DNA of 64,000 nt from Bacteroidota bacterium (GTDB taxonomy: Bacteria; Bacteroidota; Bacteroidia; J057; JADKCL01): the NCBI GenBank assembly GCA_016718825.1, contig JADKCL010000002.1:303901-367900 (forward strand). Direction: 5' to 3'. Shown here piece by piece: positions 19,064-27,710 of the stretch. The position numbers and the translations under genes are program-made. How positions within the stretch are numbered: position 1 is the first letter of the stretch; each line of letters starts with the position of its first letter. Below the pieces are notes generated by a model, which saw only the letters and a program-made list of their open reading frames with translations, was not told where the DNA came from and made no database searches.

Positions 19064-19094
19064 ACTTTTCGCTTTTCACTTGTCACTTTTCACT
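19064..19094 (-). repeat. Heptamer microsatellite (ACTTTTC units)
   Basis: Four consecutive 7-base units (ACTTTTC, GCTTTTC, ACTTGTC, ACTTTTC) lie just upstream of trpS. The complementary unit GAAAAGT is repeated at 43300-43324. Confidence 0.6.
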
Positions 19095-19101
19095 ACATTT
19101 G
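19094..19101 (+). promoter_or_regulatory. Candidate -7 box of trpS
   Basis: TACATTTG is a perfect match to TAnnTTTG, 19 bases before the trpS ATG. The upstream -33 region lies within the heptamer repeat and has no exact TTTG. Confidence 0.45.
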
Positions 19102-19120
19102 CCTTCTTTCAAAAATCGCT

Positions 19121-20140
19121 ATGGCACGGATACTGACGGGAATCCAAAGTACGGGGATTCCACATTTGGGAAACATTTTAGGGGCTATCCTACCCGGGAT
19201 CAAGCTCGCCGATGATCCTCAAAACGAGGCGTTTTTCTTTATTGCTGATTTTCATTCGCTCACAACGATCCACGATCCGGAAGTTCTGAGCGAAAACACA
19301 TATGCTACTGCCGCAGCATGGCTCGCCTGCGGATTCAATACCGAACGCGGCTTTTTTTACCGTCAGAGCGATATTCCCGAGGTAACGGAATTGACATGGT
19401 ACCTCACCTGTTTCTTTCCGATCAGCCGGTTGCAATTGGCACATGGCTACAAAGACAAGTCTGAGCATCTCGAAGGCGTTTCTTCGGGCTTGATGTTTTA
19501 CCCGATGCTCATGGCTGCCGACATTTTGATGTACGATTCCAATATCGTTCCCGTTGGCAAGGATCAATTGCAGCATCTGGAATTCACCCGCGATGTTGCC
19601 GAACGCATCAATTCGCGTTTCGGGGAGGATACTTTTGTTGTTCCGGAAGCCCGCATCGACGAAAACGTGCAGACGGTGCCGGGAATTTTCAAGGATGCCG
19701 AAGGCAACTTCATGAAAATGAGCAAAAGCTACGGCAACACGATCAACATCTTTGAAGACGACAAAAAACTCAGGAAACGGATCATGCAAATCCAAACGGA
19801 TGCAACGCCGATGGAGGAAGCAAAAAATCCTGACAATTGTATCGTTTATAAATTACACAGTCTCATTGCACCTGCAGAAAAAACTGCCGAGCTGCGAGAG
19901 GCCTATCTCAAGCCTGGAATGGGCTATGGATCAGCCAAGGAACAGCTTTATTTGGCGATTTTGGAACGTTTTGGGGAGGCACGTGAAAAACACGCCTTCT
20001 ACATGAACAACCGAAAAGAGGTTGATCTCAAGCTACAAGAAGGCGCAGAAAAAGCAGGAACTATTGCTTATGAAGTCCTAAGTCGCGTCAGATCTAGGTT
20101 AGGTTACAAAAAACTTGCCTATTTTGGCGGGGACATTTAA
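19121..20140 (+). CDS. trpS: Tryptophan-tRNA ligase
   Basis: 339 residues from ATG 19121. It charges tRNA-Trp with tryptophan at the expense of ATP. Class I synthetase motifs are both present: HLGN at residues 15-18 (the HIGH motif) and KMSKS at 199-203. GIQSTGIPHLGN at the start and MAADILMYDSNIVPVGKDQLQHLE near 131-154 are TrpRS hallmarks. Length is normal. In-frame codons upstream (from 19004) are rejected because they read through the heptamer repeat and break the canonical MARILTGIQ start. The kinase gene follows after 11 bases, so the two probably share a transcript. Confidence 0.96.
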   Translation: MARILTGIQSTGIPHLGNILGAILPGIKLADDPQNEAFFFIADFHSLTTIHDPEVLSENTYATAAAWLACGFNTERGFFYRQSDIPEVTELTWYLTCFFPISRLQLAHGYKDKSEHLEGVSSGLMFYPMLMAADILMYDSNIVPVGKDQLQHLEFTRDVAERINSRFGEDTFVVPEARIDENVQTVPGIFKDAEGNFMKMSKSYGNTINIFEDDKKLRKRIMQIQTDATPMEEAKNPDNCIVYKLHSLIAPAEKTAELREAYLKPGMGYGSAKEQLYLAILERFGEAREKHAFYMNNRKEVDLKLQEGAEKAGTIAYEVLSRVRSRLGYKKLAYFGGDI

Positions 20141-20151
20141 TTTCACGCTCT

Positions 20152-20751
20152 ATGCACATCGCCATCGCTGGCAACATTGGTTCTGGTAAGACCACGCTTG
20201 CTACACAACTATCTAAGTATCTGGGCTTTGAGCCGCAGTATGAGGATGCTGATAGCAACCCATATCTTTTTGACTTCTACCAAGACATGCAGCGATGGTC
20301 GTTTAATCTTCAGATTTATTTTCTGAATGCCAGGTTCAAGAAGATCATTGACATCCGGAAGGAAGGAAAAAATGTGGTGCAAGACCGTACGATTTACGAG
20401 GACGCACAAATTTTTGCTCCCAACCTGCATGCGATGGGCTTGATGGCCAAGCGCGACTACGAATCCTACAAGTCCCTGTTTGACAATCTCAACGAACTCA
20501 TTCCCCCACCCGACTTGTTGATCTATCTGCGCGGATCGATTCCGACCTTGGTCGATCAAATTCAGCGCCGCGGCCGGGAATATGAAGACTCGATTCGTTT
20601 GGACTATCTGCGCCGCTTGAACGAGCGCTACGAGGCCTGGTACGAAAGCTACAACCTCGGCAAGAAAATGGAAATCGTCATCGACGAATCTGCTCAACTT
20701 TCCGGGTCTGATCATGGCCTCCCGATTTGCACTCTCAAGGTGATCATATAA
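20152..20751 (+). CDS. Deoxynucleoside kinase (dAK/dGK type), divergent C-terminus
   Basis: 199 residues. The P-loop GNIGSGKTT lies at residues 7-15. NPYLFDFYQDMQRWSFNLQIYFLNARF and the kinase motif DRTIYEDAQIF place it with bacterial deoxyadenosine/deoxyguanosine kinases, which phosphorylate salvaged deoxynucleosides in the cytoplasm. Up to KKMEIVIDE (about residue 183) it follows the family. The remaining residues (SAQLSGSDHGLPICTLKVII) do not resemble the usual ending, which in relatives reads roughly LNF...DAELHGLF. Either a frameshift lies near 20687, where another frame reads NLLNFPG, or an inserted element has replaced the end. It is in an apparent operon with trpS and immediately precedes the structured non-coding stretch. 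Confidence 0.85.
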   Translation: MHIAIAGNIGSGKTTLATQLSKYLGFEPQYEDADSNPYLFDFYQDMQRWSFNLQIYFLNARFKKIIDIRKEGKNVVQDRTIYEDAQIFAPNLHAMGLMAKRDYESYKSLFDNLNELIPPPDLLIYLRGSIPTLVDQIQRRGREYEDSIRLDYLRRLNERYEAWYESYNLGKKMEIVIDESAQLSGSDHGLPICTLKVII

Positions 20752-21138
20752 TGGTTCAAGCTGAGCGTTGCAAAGAGCTGCATCTAGTTTGGCTTGTTGA
20801 GCGGGGTGGCCGGGAGTGTAGGCCTTTGGCCTCCTCCCTCTAAGCCCATCACGGGACACTAGGACAGGTGGGGGCTCCAGCTTGTGCTGCTGCCGAATGG
20901 GAAACCAAAAAGCTCCCGAAATCGCAGGCCTGGACAATGGGTGAAGCCTGTTCACCTGACGCGTCGGTGGTTTTGGCTGAGTCCGACCTAAGCAAAAGTT
21001 CGCTGCAAGTTTGAAGGTCGGTTGGATCTCTCCGCTGTCAGTGGGGGGATGTGGTAAAGTCGAAACGAGTTATTCTCCGCGTCTTTAACGGTCGCAAGGG
21101 GTAAGCTTTGGATAATAAGGAGGATGCGAGGTTCTTAC
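20740..21138 (+). mobile_element. Structured non-coding stretch, possible 5' remnant of a group II intron
   Basis: No gene is seen here. The sequence is GC-rich and full of short perfect stems: AGGCC-TTT-GGCCT inside GGGAG...CTCCC (around 20815), GGGGGCT...AGCTCCC (around 20870-20920), GGTGAA-GCCTG-TTCACC (around 20940), and CCGACCT...AGGTCGG (around 20985-21025). The arrangement, the opening TTGTTGAGC...GGCCGGGAG and the later GGTAAAGTCGAAACGAG resemble domain I of group II introns as I remember them. No reverse-transcriptase gene or domain V follows, so it would be a truncated copy. The 5' boundary is a guess at GTGAT (20740). An unknown structured RNA is the main alternative. Confidence 0.35.
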
Positions 21139-22611
21139 CTACTTCAGCTTCCAAACCCGGATTCCGTCCCATTCACCGATCAATACGTCGAGATGCGGTT
21201 GAATCACTGCATTGGTTTCATGTTCACGCGAATTGCTGTATAAGAACTTGGCGTCCTTTTGAATCCAATCTTCAAACTTCACGGGATCAAAATTGGAGAC
21301 GTCGAAGGTCCAGCCAAAATGCCGCAAGTGAAACAACGAAATGTGGGGACTGAGATCATTCCCGAAGATAATCCGTGCATTTGCCGGACTCGCGTTTTTT
21401 AATACTTCGATGTTTTTCAGCAGCCCGACCGGCATGCCCTTTTCGCTCCATCTCCCGTAGGCGCGCAAGCCTGCCGTTACAGGCAAAATCGCTAAAAGTA
21501 CAATTGCGAGCAGTTTCACCCATTCGGTTTTGAAGGAAGAAAAGTACCGTAATCCGATGATAATCAGGATGAAAATTCCGGGAAGGAACGGAAAAAGGTA
21601 ATAATCATGGACACTGGTGATCATGTTGATCTCAAAAATGAAATAGGCACCTACGCCTAGGGCAAGCAGCCCAAAGGGAAATGCCAAGGGATGACGGTAG
21701 AGCCGTCGTTTGTAAATTTGAACCATCCCGACCAGCAGAAAGGGAACCGCCGCATAATTGACCAGCAATTCCGGGAGAATGGAAAGGATATTCTTACCGA
21801 TGGACTTCACAATCAAGGGAATGTCTTCTGCCGTCGAATCCAGAATCCCTTTGACGACGCCATTTCCTGTCCATTGTGGAATCACCCAGGCATACCAGTA
21901 AAGGGCTGGCGCCAGTAAAATTGCGCCAGCGATGGTCAATAACGCCACTTTGACAATGTTCCTTGCGCGCTCCCGGTACAACGCCGCCAACAATCCTCCG
22001 AAAGGCAAGGCCGAGAAGACCACAAAGGGTAATTTGGTCGCCGTCGCCAAGGAAATGAAGGCGAAGCTGAGCAACAAGGCCCAAGCTTTGGAATGGTTGT
22101 GCCATTCGAGATACCAAACGACGCCCCAAACCGCAGCCATCAAGGAGAGATTGTCTGGCAGCGGATTGATGGAATAGTAGAAAATCACCGGGGAAAACAT
22201 CCAGCACCAAGCTCCTGCCAAGGCAAGAAATTTGTCCTTGAATAGGCTGAAAATCAGCTTATAAAATCCGATAACGGTCAAGAACCCGATCAGCCAGCTG
22301 AAAATCCGCATTACCCAGACATGGTCCCCAAACACGCGGATAGCCATTCCAATTGCCCATTGCATCACCGGGAATTCCATTCGCTTGAGCCCTCCCTCCC
22401 ATTCCAGGCTGTAAACATGCGGGTTCAGAATATTGGCATCACCCTCTGCGAACTGCACAATGTTACTTGCCGTTTCGCATTGCCGCCAAGCATGAATGCC
22501 CTGAAGTGGCAGGTCAAAAAGAAAAGAATGCATGGCAAGGCTCAGCAAGGGAAATGCAAGCCAGAGGATCCATCGCTGATGCTTCAGGCAATATGTTTTC
22601 AACCGCTCCAT
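21139..22611 (-). CDS. ArnT/PMT-like integral membrane glycosyltransferase
   Basis: 490 residues with about eleven hydrophobic helices. The first loop contains the family pattern LPLQGIHAWRQCETASNIVQFAEG, with acidic and basic residues after the first helix, and FYYSINPLPDNLSLMAAVWG resembles the GT-C fold of GT39/GT83-type enzymes. Such enzymes move a sugar from a polyprenyl-phosphate carrier to a lipid, glycan or protein on the outer face of the inner membrane. Start: ATG 22611, which shares bases with the symporter stop (TGATG); a TTG at 22614 is one codon earlier. It is the last gene of a three-gene overlapping operon (with 22611-23528 and 23525-25186). Confidence 0.8.
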   Translation of the reverse strand: MERLKTYCLKHQRWILWLAFPLLSLAMHSFLFDLPLQGIHAWRQCETASNIVQFAEGDANILNPHVYSLEWEGGLKRMEFPVMQWAIGMAIRVFGDHVWVMRIFSWLIGFLTVIGFYKLIFSLFKDKFLALAGAWCWMFSPVIFYYSINPLPDNLSLMAAVWGVVWYLEWHNHSKAWALLLSFAFISLATATKLPFVVFSALPFGGLLAALYRERARNIVKVALLTIAGAILLAPALYWYAWVIPQWTGNGVVKGILDSTAEDIPLIVKSIGKNILSILPELLVNYAAVPFLLVGMVQIYKRRLYRHPLAFPFGLLALGVGAYFIFEINMITSVHDYYLFPFLPGIFILIIIGLRYFSSFKTEWVKLLAIVLLAILPVTAGLRAYGRWSEKGMPVGLLKNIEVLKNASPANARIIFGNDLSPHISLFHLRHFGWTFDVSNFDPVKFEDWIQKDAKFLYSNSREHETNAVIQPHLDVLIGEWDGIRVWKLK

Positions 22612-23528
22612 CAATGCCCGTGACCTTTGATTCCAAACATTTCCTTGATGCTCAGCGTCTTTCCAGCGACAATGATTCCAAAAAGAACCGCGGTGAAGAA
22701 GCTGAAAAGGGCGAATGTCGAAGCCGGAACCGCCAGCGTCGGATTGTTCAGCATCATCGAACTCGTCGCAACGGCAATCGCCAATCCGCTGTTGTGAAGC
22801 CCCACTTCAAGTCCGAGGGTTATCTGTGCAGGTTTCCCCAATCGGAGGATGCCCGCCGTAGCCCAACCGGAAAACATCGCCAGGATGTTCAATCCCAATG
22901 CCCATGGAAAAACCTCCAACAATTCGGAGGCTTCCACCTTGACGTCCTTTTTCTCTACAAAAATTGCTGCAATCATGGCGATGGCCAGCAATATCGGCAT
23001 TCCCAGTTTGAAATACCGCTGCATTCCGTCGGTCGTTTTGGGCCAAGCTTGCTTCATCCATATCCCGATGATCACCGGGATCACCGTGATCAATAGAATC
23101 TGAATCACCGTATCCCAGACCGGTAAGACGAGGGCCGAATTGGTCCCCATGAAGATGTCAAGCGCCAAATTAACGACCAAAGGAATGGTGAAGATCGTGA
23201 TCAGGCTGTTCACCGCAGTAAAAGAAACAGACAATGCTACGCTTCCTTTGAGCATGTAACTCAGCAGATTGGCGATGGCTCCCCCCGGACATGCCGCGAC
23301 AAGTACCAATCCGACTTGATGCTCGGGACGCAAACCGCTTACCGCGGCAATGGCAATCGCAATCATCGGCAACAAGACCAATTGACAAACCAATCCGGCA
23401 ATGACACCGGCGGGCTTGACCAAGATGTTCCGGAAATCTGCGAACGTCAAGGACGTTCCCATGCCAAACATGATCACGCCCAATACGATCGGCAGCAGAT
23501 AGGTGGAGAAGAAATGCGTTTCGATCAT
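22611..23528 (-). CDS. Bile acid:sodium symporter (BASS) family transporter
   Basis: 305 residues, almost entirely hydrophobic helices (about nine). The N-terminal MFGMGTSLTFADFRNILVKPAGVIAGLVCQ and ACPGGAIANLLSYMLKGSVALS are strongly BASS/SBF-like, as is the helix GLHNSGLAIAVATSS near residue 240. Family members co-transport organic anions (bile acids, pyruvate, pantoate and others) with sodium; the substrate here is not predictable. It overlaps the upstream glycosyltransferase stop by 4 bases (ATGA) and the downstream one by TGATG, so the three are translated as a unit. The reason for this pairing is unknown. Confidence 0.88.
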   Translation of the reverse strand: MIETHFFSTYLLPIVLGVIMFGMGTSLTFADFRNILVKPAGVIAGLVCQLVLLPMIAIAIAAVSGLRPEHQVGLVLVAACPGGAIANLLSYMLKGSVALSVSFTAVNSLITIFTIPLVVNLALDIFMGTNSALVLPVWDTVIQILLITVIPVIIGIWMKQAWPKTTDGMQRYFKLGMPILLAIAMIAAIFVEKKDVKVEASELLEVFPWALGLNILAMFSGWATAGILRLGKPAQITLGLEVGLHNSGLAIAVATSSMMLNNPTLAVPASTFALFSFFTAVLFGIIVAGKTLSIKEMFGIKGHGH

Positions 23529-25186
23529 GGCTTTGCGGGGACTTCCCGTTTGTAAAAGACGAATCCGTTTTTGGTCTCAAATCGTTTGAAAAAACCAAAC
23601 CATCCTTCAAATTCTGCGGTTGCCTTGTCGATGCGGGTTACGAGGTAGACCGGCTTGTCGATTGGACCTCCTGCAAGCCATTTCCCCAGCGAATCCGGTG
23701 GAATCGTCGTTGGCTTGGCCTTTCCATAGAAGTAGTGGGCGTAGGATTTGTATCCTTCGACCATGATATAGGCATCCTCCTGAGCCTTTTCCTCAAAAAA
23801 CCGGATGGCAGTATTCTGCGAATAATCTGCAATACGCGGCAGTACCAAGGCATTCAATCCGTTCATAAACAACGGAATACCAATCATGAAGGTGACAAAA
23901 AAGGCGCGATAACGTGACTTGAACAGAAAGTAAAACCCAATGATGCCAGTCAGCACAAAAATCAGGCCCGGCAGAAACTCCCATCCGGTCCACAGGACCT
24001 CGGCACCGAGTGCGGCCTCCATGAAGGTATTCGTGGCATGCGCCCGAAGCCAGTCGATGTTCCCGACAATCAAGCCAATACTCAGTGTGGCCACACCAAA
24101 CACCACGAATCCAAGCAAATAGATCGCGGTGGTATCCCAACGTAGCCTTCGCGCTTCGCTCCACAGCCGGTCCACATAATAGGCCGCCAAAAAGGTGCCC
24201 GGGAAATACAGCATGCTGGAATAATGCACGATTTTGGTTCGTACGATCGTGAACAGAACTAGAATTACCCAAAACCATACGGTCATCATATTCCGCATTA
24301 ACCGATCGCCGCCTTCCAGATTTTTCATTCCCATTCCACGGAATGCAAAGGCCGACATCGGAAAACATCCCACGAGAAAGACGAGAAAATGATAGAAAAA
24401 CGGTTGTTCGTGGCCCGCAACTGCTTGCGAAAACAATTCGGCTTGGTACACAATGAATTTGCGCACGGTCTCCAAGCCATCCTCGGAAAAAAGGACAATG
24501 CTGCCAAACCAGCTCAGGATGACCAACAGATAGATGCCTGTAAACTTCAGCAAGGCCATCCATGCGATATTCTTGCGGTCCCAGATCAGCTTCCAAGTAA
24601 AATAAACCAATATCGTTACGAGCAAGGCTACAGGCCCTTTGGTCAAGGTTGCCAGTCCGATCCAGAATCCAGCCCAGAGCGGTGCCGTTGCAGGCTTCTC
24701 CCCGACCGATGCGCGTTCAAAATGAACGATTTGCATCAAGCCCAAGAATATCAACAAATTGAACATCGGGTCGATGATTCCCGATTTGAAATAGAGAAAC
24801 GGCAGCAGGCTGATGAAGTAGAAGGCTGTGGCAATCAGGCCGAACCTCCGTCCGCGAAGGCGGCTGCCTTGCGCATACAGACACATCAAAGTGATGGCAC
24901 CCACGACGACATTCGGGAAACGGGCAGCGAAGGCATTGACGCCAAAGACCTTCATCGATAGGACCTGCATCCAGATGAACAATGGCGGTTTTTCCCAGAA
25001 GGGCTCGAAATTGATCTGAACTTGGAAATAGTTGCCGGTGACCAGCATTTCACGGGCCGATTCAGCAAAATTGATTTCGTCCCAGTCAAAAAGTGGGGCC
25101 GCATTCAAAAAAGGCAGGAAGCAGACCAAAGCCAAGCCACCAATGATCAGCAAATCTCGAATCGAAACCGTGGGGCTAGCTTTCAT
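23525..25186 (-). CDS. GT39-type membrane glycosyltransferase
   Basis: 553 residues from ATG 25186. About eleven transmembrane helices. The GT39 (PMT/ArnT) catalytic loop follows helix 1: APLFDWDEINFAESAREML, with the DE pair and the downstream EPFWEKPPLFIWMQVLSMKVFG, the best conserved stretch of ArnT-like enzymes. PLLFDWDE-type proteins transfer sugars such as aminoarabinose or mannose from undecaprenyl phosphate onto lipid A or other acceptors. Codons upstream to 25288 are open but lack family similarity. It is first of the three-gene membrane operon. Confidence 0.88.
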   Translation of the reverse strand: MKASPTVSIRDLLIIGGLALVCFLPFLNAAPLFDWDEINFAESAREMLVTGNYFQVQINFEPFWEKPPLFIWMQVLSMKVFGVNAFAARFPNVVVGAITLMCLYAQGSRLRGRRFGLIATAFYFISLLPFLYFKSGIIDPMFNLLIFLGLMQIVHFERASVGEKPATAPLWAGFWIGLATLTKGPVALLVTILVYFTWKLIWDRKNIAWMALLKFTGIYLLVILSWFGSIVLFSEDGLETVRKFIVYQAELFSQAVAGHEQPFFYHFLVFLVGCFPMSAFAFRGMGMKNLEGGDRLMRNMMTVWFWVILVLFTIVRTKIVHYSSMLYFPGTFLAAYYVDRLWSEARRLRWDTTAIYLLGFVVFGVATLSIGLIVGNIDWLRAHATNTFMEAALGAEVLWTGWEFLPGLIFVLTGIIGFYFLFKSRYRAFFVTFMIGIPLFMNGLNALVLPRIADYSQNTAIRFFEEKAQEDAYIMVEGYKSYAHYFYGKAKPTTIPPDSLGKWLAGGPIDKPVYLVTRIDKATAEFEGWFGFFKRFETKNGFVFYKREVPAKP

Positions 25187-25281
25187 CAGGCCCAAATTTG
25201 CGGATTCCTGAGGGAATTTGGAAATGTCAAGTAACAGAAGGTCCTTCAAATTCCAGTGCCAGGAATCCGAATACTGACTTT

Positions 25282-25767
25282 CTACCAATCATTCAATTCG
25301 AAGCGCTTCTCAAAGGTCACCGGCACCTGTTTCCGGATGCCATGCGCCTGCGCCAGCACGGTACCCTGCACGCGTACCAATGTAGAGGTTTCGCCTTTTA
25401 CGACACGCGATAGCGCCCCAAATATGCCACTGATCACTTGTTTGGCACTTGTCTGCACATCAAAAAAGATCGTTGTGGTGCTGGACTTGACCAAAACCTG
25501 TTTGCCTCGATTGTGCGCCTCCCCTAGCTTGCTACCGTTCATGTACAGCTCGAGGTCATACGCCAACATCTTCAGCTTGAAAGGATTCGGATTGTGAAGG
25601 TCCAGCCCAAGCGAAAATGTCTGCCCGTTTTCTTCGGATCTCCCATTCACGCTGAACTTGGAAATCCCTTGAAAAGTAGGTTCCTGAGGAATTTTGCAGC
25701 CGGCCGTTACCAAAGTGAGCAGGAAAAACAGGCTCAGCAGCAGCAATTGACTGGGTTTCAATGCCAT
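25282..25767 (-). CDS. LEA14-like lipoprotein
   Basis: 161 residues from ATG 25767. The signal peptide ends in the lipobox LVTAGC, so it is predicted to be lipid-anchored in the envelope. The mature part fits the LEA14/water-stress-and-hypersensitive-response fold: FSLGLDLHNPNPFKLKMLAYDLELYMNGSKLGEA has the NPNP motif of that family. In relatives the fold is a beta-sandwich of unknown function, sometimes linked to desiccation. The start codon overlaps the stop of the upstream endonuclease gene (TGATG), so the two are coupled. Confidence 0.82.
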   Translation of the reverse strand: MALKPSQLLLLSLFFLLTLVTAGCKIPQEPTFQGISKFSVNGRSEENGQTFSLGLDLHNPNPFKLKMLAYDLELYMNGSKLGEAHNRGKQVLVKSSTTTIFFDVQTSAKQVISGIFGALSRVVKGETSTLVRVQGTVLAQAHGIRKQVPVTFEKRFELNDW

Positions 25768-26833
25768 CAATATTCGAGGGTAATGTAAACCGGAAAGTGA
25801 TCAGAGAAGCCATCTTCCACATAGCGCTTGCCGATAAACGTACGTTTCGGGGCGTCTTTCCAGTCGCCTTCGTCCGTTTGGCGCATCCACTCGGGATTGT
25901 AAATATTGGCGGATCCTTTTTGGTAATGCACCAACGACTTGTTGGTAATCATCGCCGTGCTGACGATCATTTGATCAAAGAGATTCCATCCACCCTTGAA
26001 TTTGAGTGTCCCACGACCTTCAGCCTTGATTGGCGCCATGCAGTTGTAGAGGAAGGTTGCGCAGGCTTCAATCGAATCCCGGCCTGCCCGCAGCGTTTTG
26101 TTCATGCTCATGTCTGCCGGCTCGTCGTTAAAATCGCCCATCATGACCAGATTGGCCAAGGGGTCGAGATTGAAAATCGAGTCTACAACCGTGCGCAAAG
26201 TCTGGGCAGCGCGTTCGCGTTTCCAGGAAGATTCCTTATCCCCGTCCCGACGCGATGGCCAATGGTTGACGATGAATGTCACGTCATGCTTTTTGTCCAA
26301 AATGCCTTTCACCAACAGGATATCGCGGGTTGCAAGGTCCTTGTTCTCAGGAAAAAGTACCGGATAGGCCTTCGAATACAACGGTACAAAACGCTTCGTC
26401 TTGTAAATCAATGCACAATCGATGCCGCGCTGATCTGGCGAATTGGTGTGAACGATACCATAGCCCTTCTTTTTGAGGGCAGCCGTTGCAGCAAGATCTT
26501 CGAGCACTTTACGGTTTTCGACTTCGCACATACCGAGGACATCAGGCCCATCGGGATTTCCAAGCTGGGAAATGGCCTTGGCCATGTTGCCAAGCTTCTT
26601 CTTATACCGTTCATTGGTCCACTGATTGGTTTCCGGCAGGCAGGAATTCTTCGTCGTTGATGGCAGGATCGTCTTCGGTGTCAAGAGTTTTCCATGTTGT
26701 AAAACGCCACGGTCAGCGTCTTCATTTTGTCTGGAGGCGAAGCGGGCTTGGGTTTCCCTTCAGGCCCACTTGCATTCAATCCCAACGAAAACATGCCGAA
26801 GGCGGCCAACAGGAAGTATTTGGAAATTTTCAT
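25767..26833 (-). pseudogene. Secreted endonuclease/exonuclease/phosphatase family protein, frameshifted near N-terminus
   Basis: Reading from ATG 26833 gives a signal peptide (MKISKYFLLAAFGMFSLGLNAS), a linker and KTLTVAFYNMEN. A stop then follows because two bases are missing where family members read NLFDTEDDP. After the shift (near 26683-26690) the frame continues FLPETNQWTNERYKKKLGNM to the natural end. The active-site motifs are intact: EVENRKVLEDL, NHWPSRRDG, LVMMGDFNDEP and DGFSDHFPVYITLEY, the metal-dependent EEP (DNase I-like) fold. The intact piece alone is 25767-26684, but its apparent start there is not natural. A secreted or periplasmic nuclease or phosphatase is inferred. The missing bases are probably a sequencing error. 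Confidence 0.82.
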
Positions 26834-26882
26834 CTTCGTATTCTATTCACGAGCTTAAGAACAAAGTCCGTACCGAATCCGA

Positions 26883-27525
26883 TTATTTGCGCAAGTATTT
26901 CACATATTCCTTGACTTGCTCGACCTGCGCATCGTTGAGATCAGGGTGACCGGCATCATGCCTTTGCCATTCTTAATGATCGAGAGGATGTCTGCATCAA
27001 CCAATACCGAGACTTGGAGGTTTTTGGCCCTTGGATTCCAGCAGCGCCGTCGCTGCCATGGCAGAGTACGCAGTATTTTCATACAGCGGTTGACCAGCTT
27101 TCACTTTTCCATGTCCACACCCGCCTTTCCGTGTCAATTGCTTTCGTGGCCACACTACGAAGTGCTTCTGGCTTTGCATAGGCCAAAGCCATACAGCCGG
27201 CCAAAACCACAAAGGCAAAACCCGTAAGCGCTACGCTGTTGCGCTTGCTGCCTACCACGCCCAGCGGAATCGAAGCCAATACCAAGGCAAATTTTACCCA
27301 GACGTACGGTTGAATCCCATCTACGCCCTGTGCCTGCCTGACCATCAGGAAAATGCCAGTGCCCAACATCAAGGTGGCCAGTACGATATGCGGAATGCGC
27401 ATTGCTTTGGTGTACTTTGCCAAGGCCTCTTTGCTTGCCGCAGCCATCAAAACTACCCGAATGAGCAGCTGCAAGAGGTAAAGCGAAACTACGAGGGTAT
27501 GCGAGTGCAGAATTCCTGTATCCAT
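26883..27525 (-). pseudogene. SirB-like membrane protein fused to cytochrome c domain, multiply frameshifted
   Basis: From ATG 27525 the first ~130 residues are a four-helix SirB-type membrane domain (MDTGILHSHTLVVSLYLLQ, HIVLATLMLGTGIFLMV). It is followed, across a frameshift near 27110, by a small c-type cytochrome: GQPLYENTA, then in the next frame CVLCHGSDGAAGIQG, whose CxxCH binds haem, then VDADILSIIKNGKGMMP and, after another shift, HPDLNDAQVEQVKEYVKYLRK and a stop at 26883-26885. At least three indels are needed over 220 bases. The joined product would be a membrane-anchored cytochrome with the haem in the periplasm, probably an electron carrier. No single uninterrupted frame exists; fragments at 27079-27525, 26997-27218 and 26900-27082 are its pieces. 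Confidence 0.72.
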
Positions 27526-27636
27526 GAAAATGCTGTTTTTTGTGCTTTGAACAGCGCAAAGTTAGCGGAAAATTCGGCATGTCCGTCGTCGAATTGGCAG
27601 TCTGTGCAATCTCCCAATCCAAATAGCAGATCGCAA

Positions 27637-27680
27637 GAAAGCGGATAAATCCCGCCTTGAGGGAGGATTTATCCGCTTTC
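27637..27680 (-). terminator. Strong terminator after the 278-residue lipoprotein gene
   Basis: GAAAGCGGATAAATCC pairs perfectly with GGATTTATCCGCTTTC around a ~12-base loop, about 30 bases past the stop at 27711. Confidence 0.8.
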
Positions 27681-27710
27681 TTTCATTGCGAAGAGACGCC
27701 AATTAAGCGA

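Noticed and set aside
20209..20955. Minus-strand 248-codon frame across the kinase and the structured stretch
   Set aside because: The kinase on the other strand has P-loop and family motifs; this frame has none.
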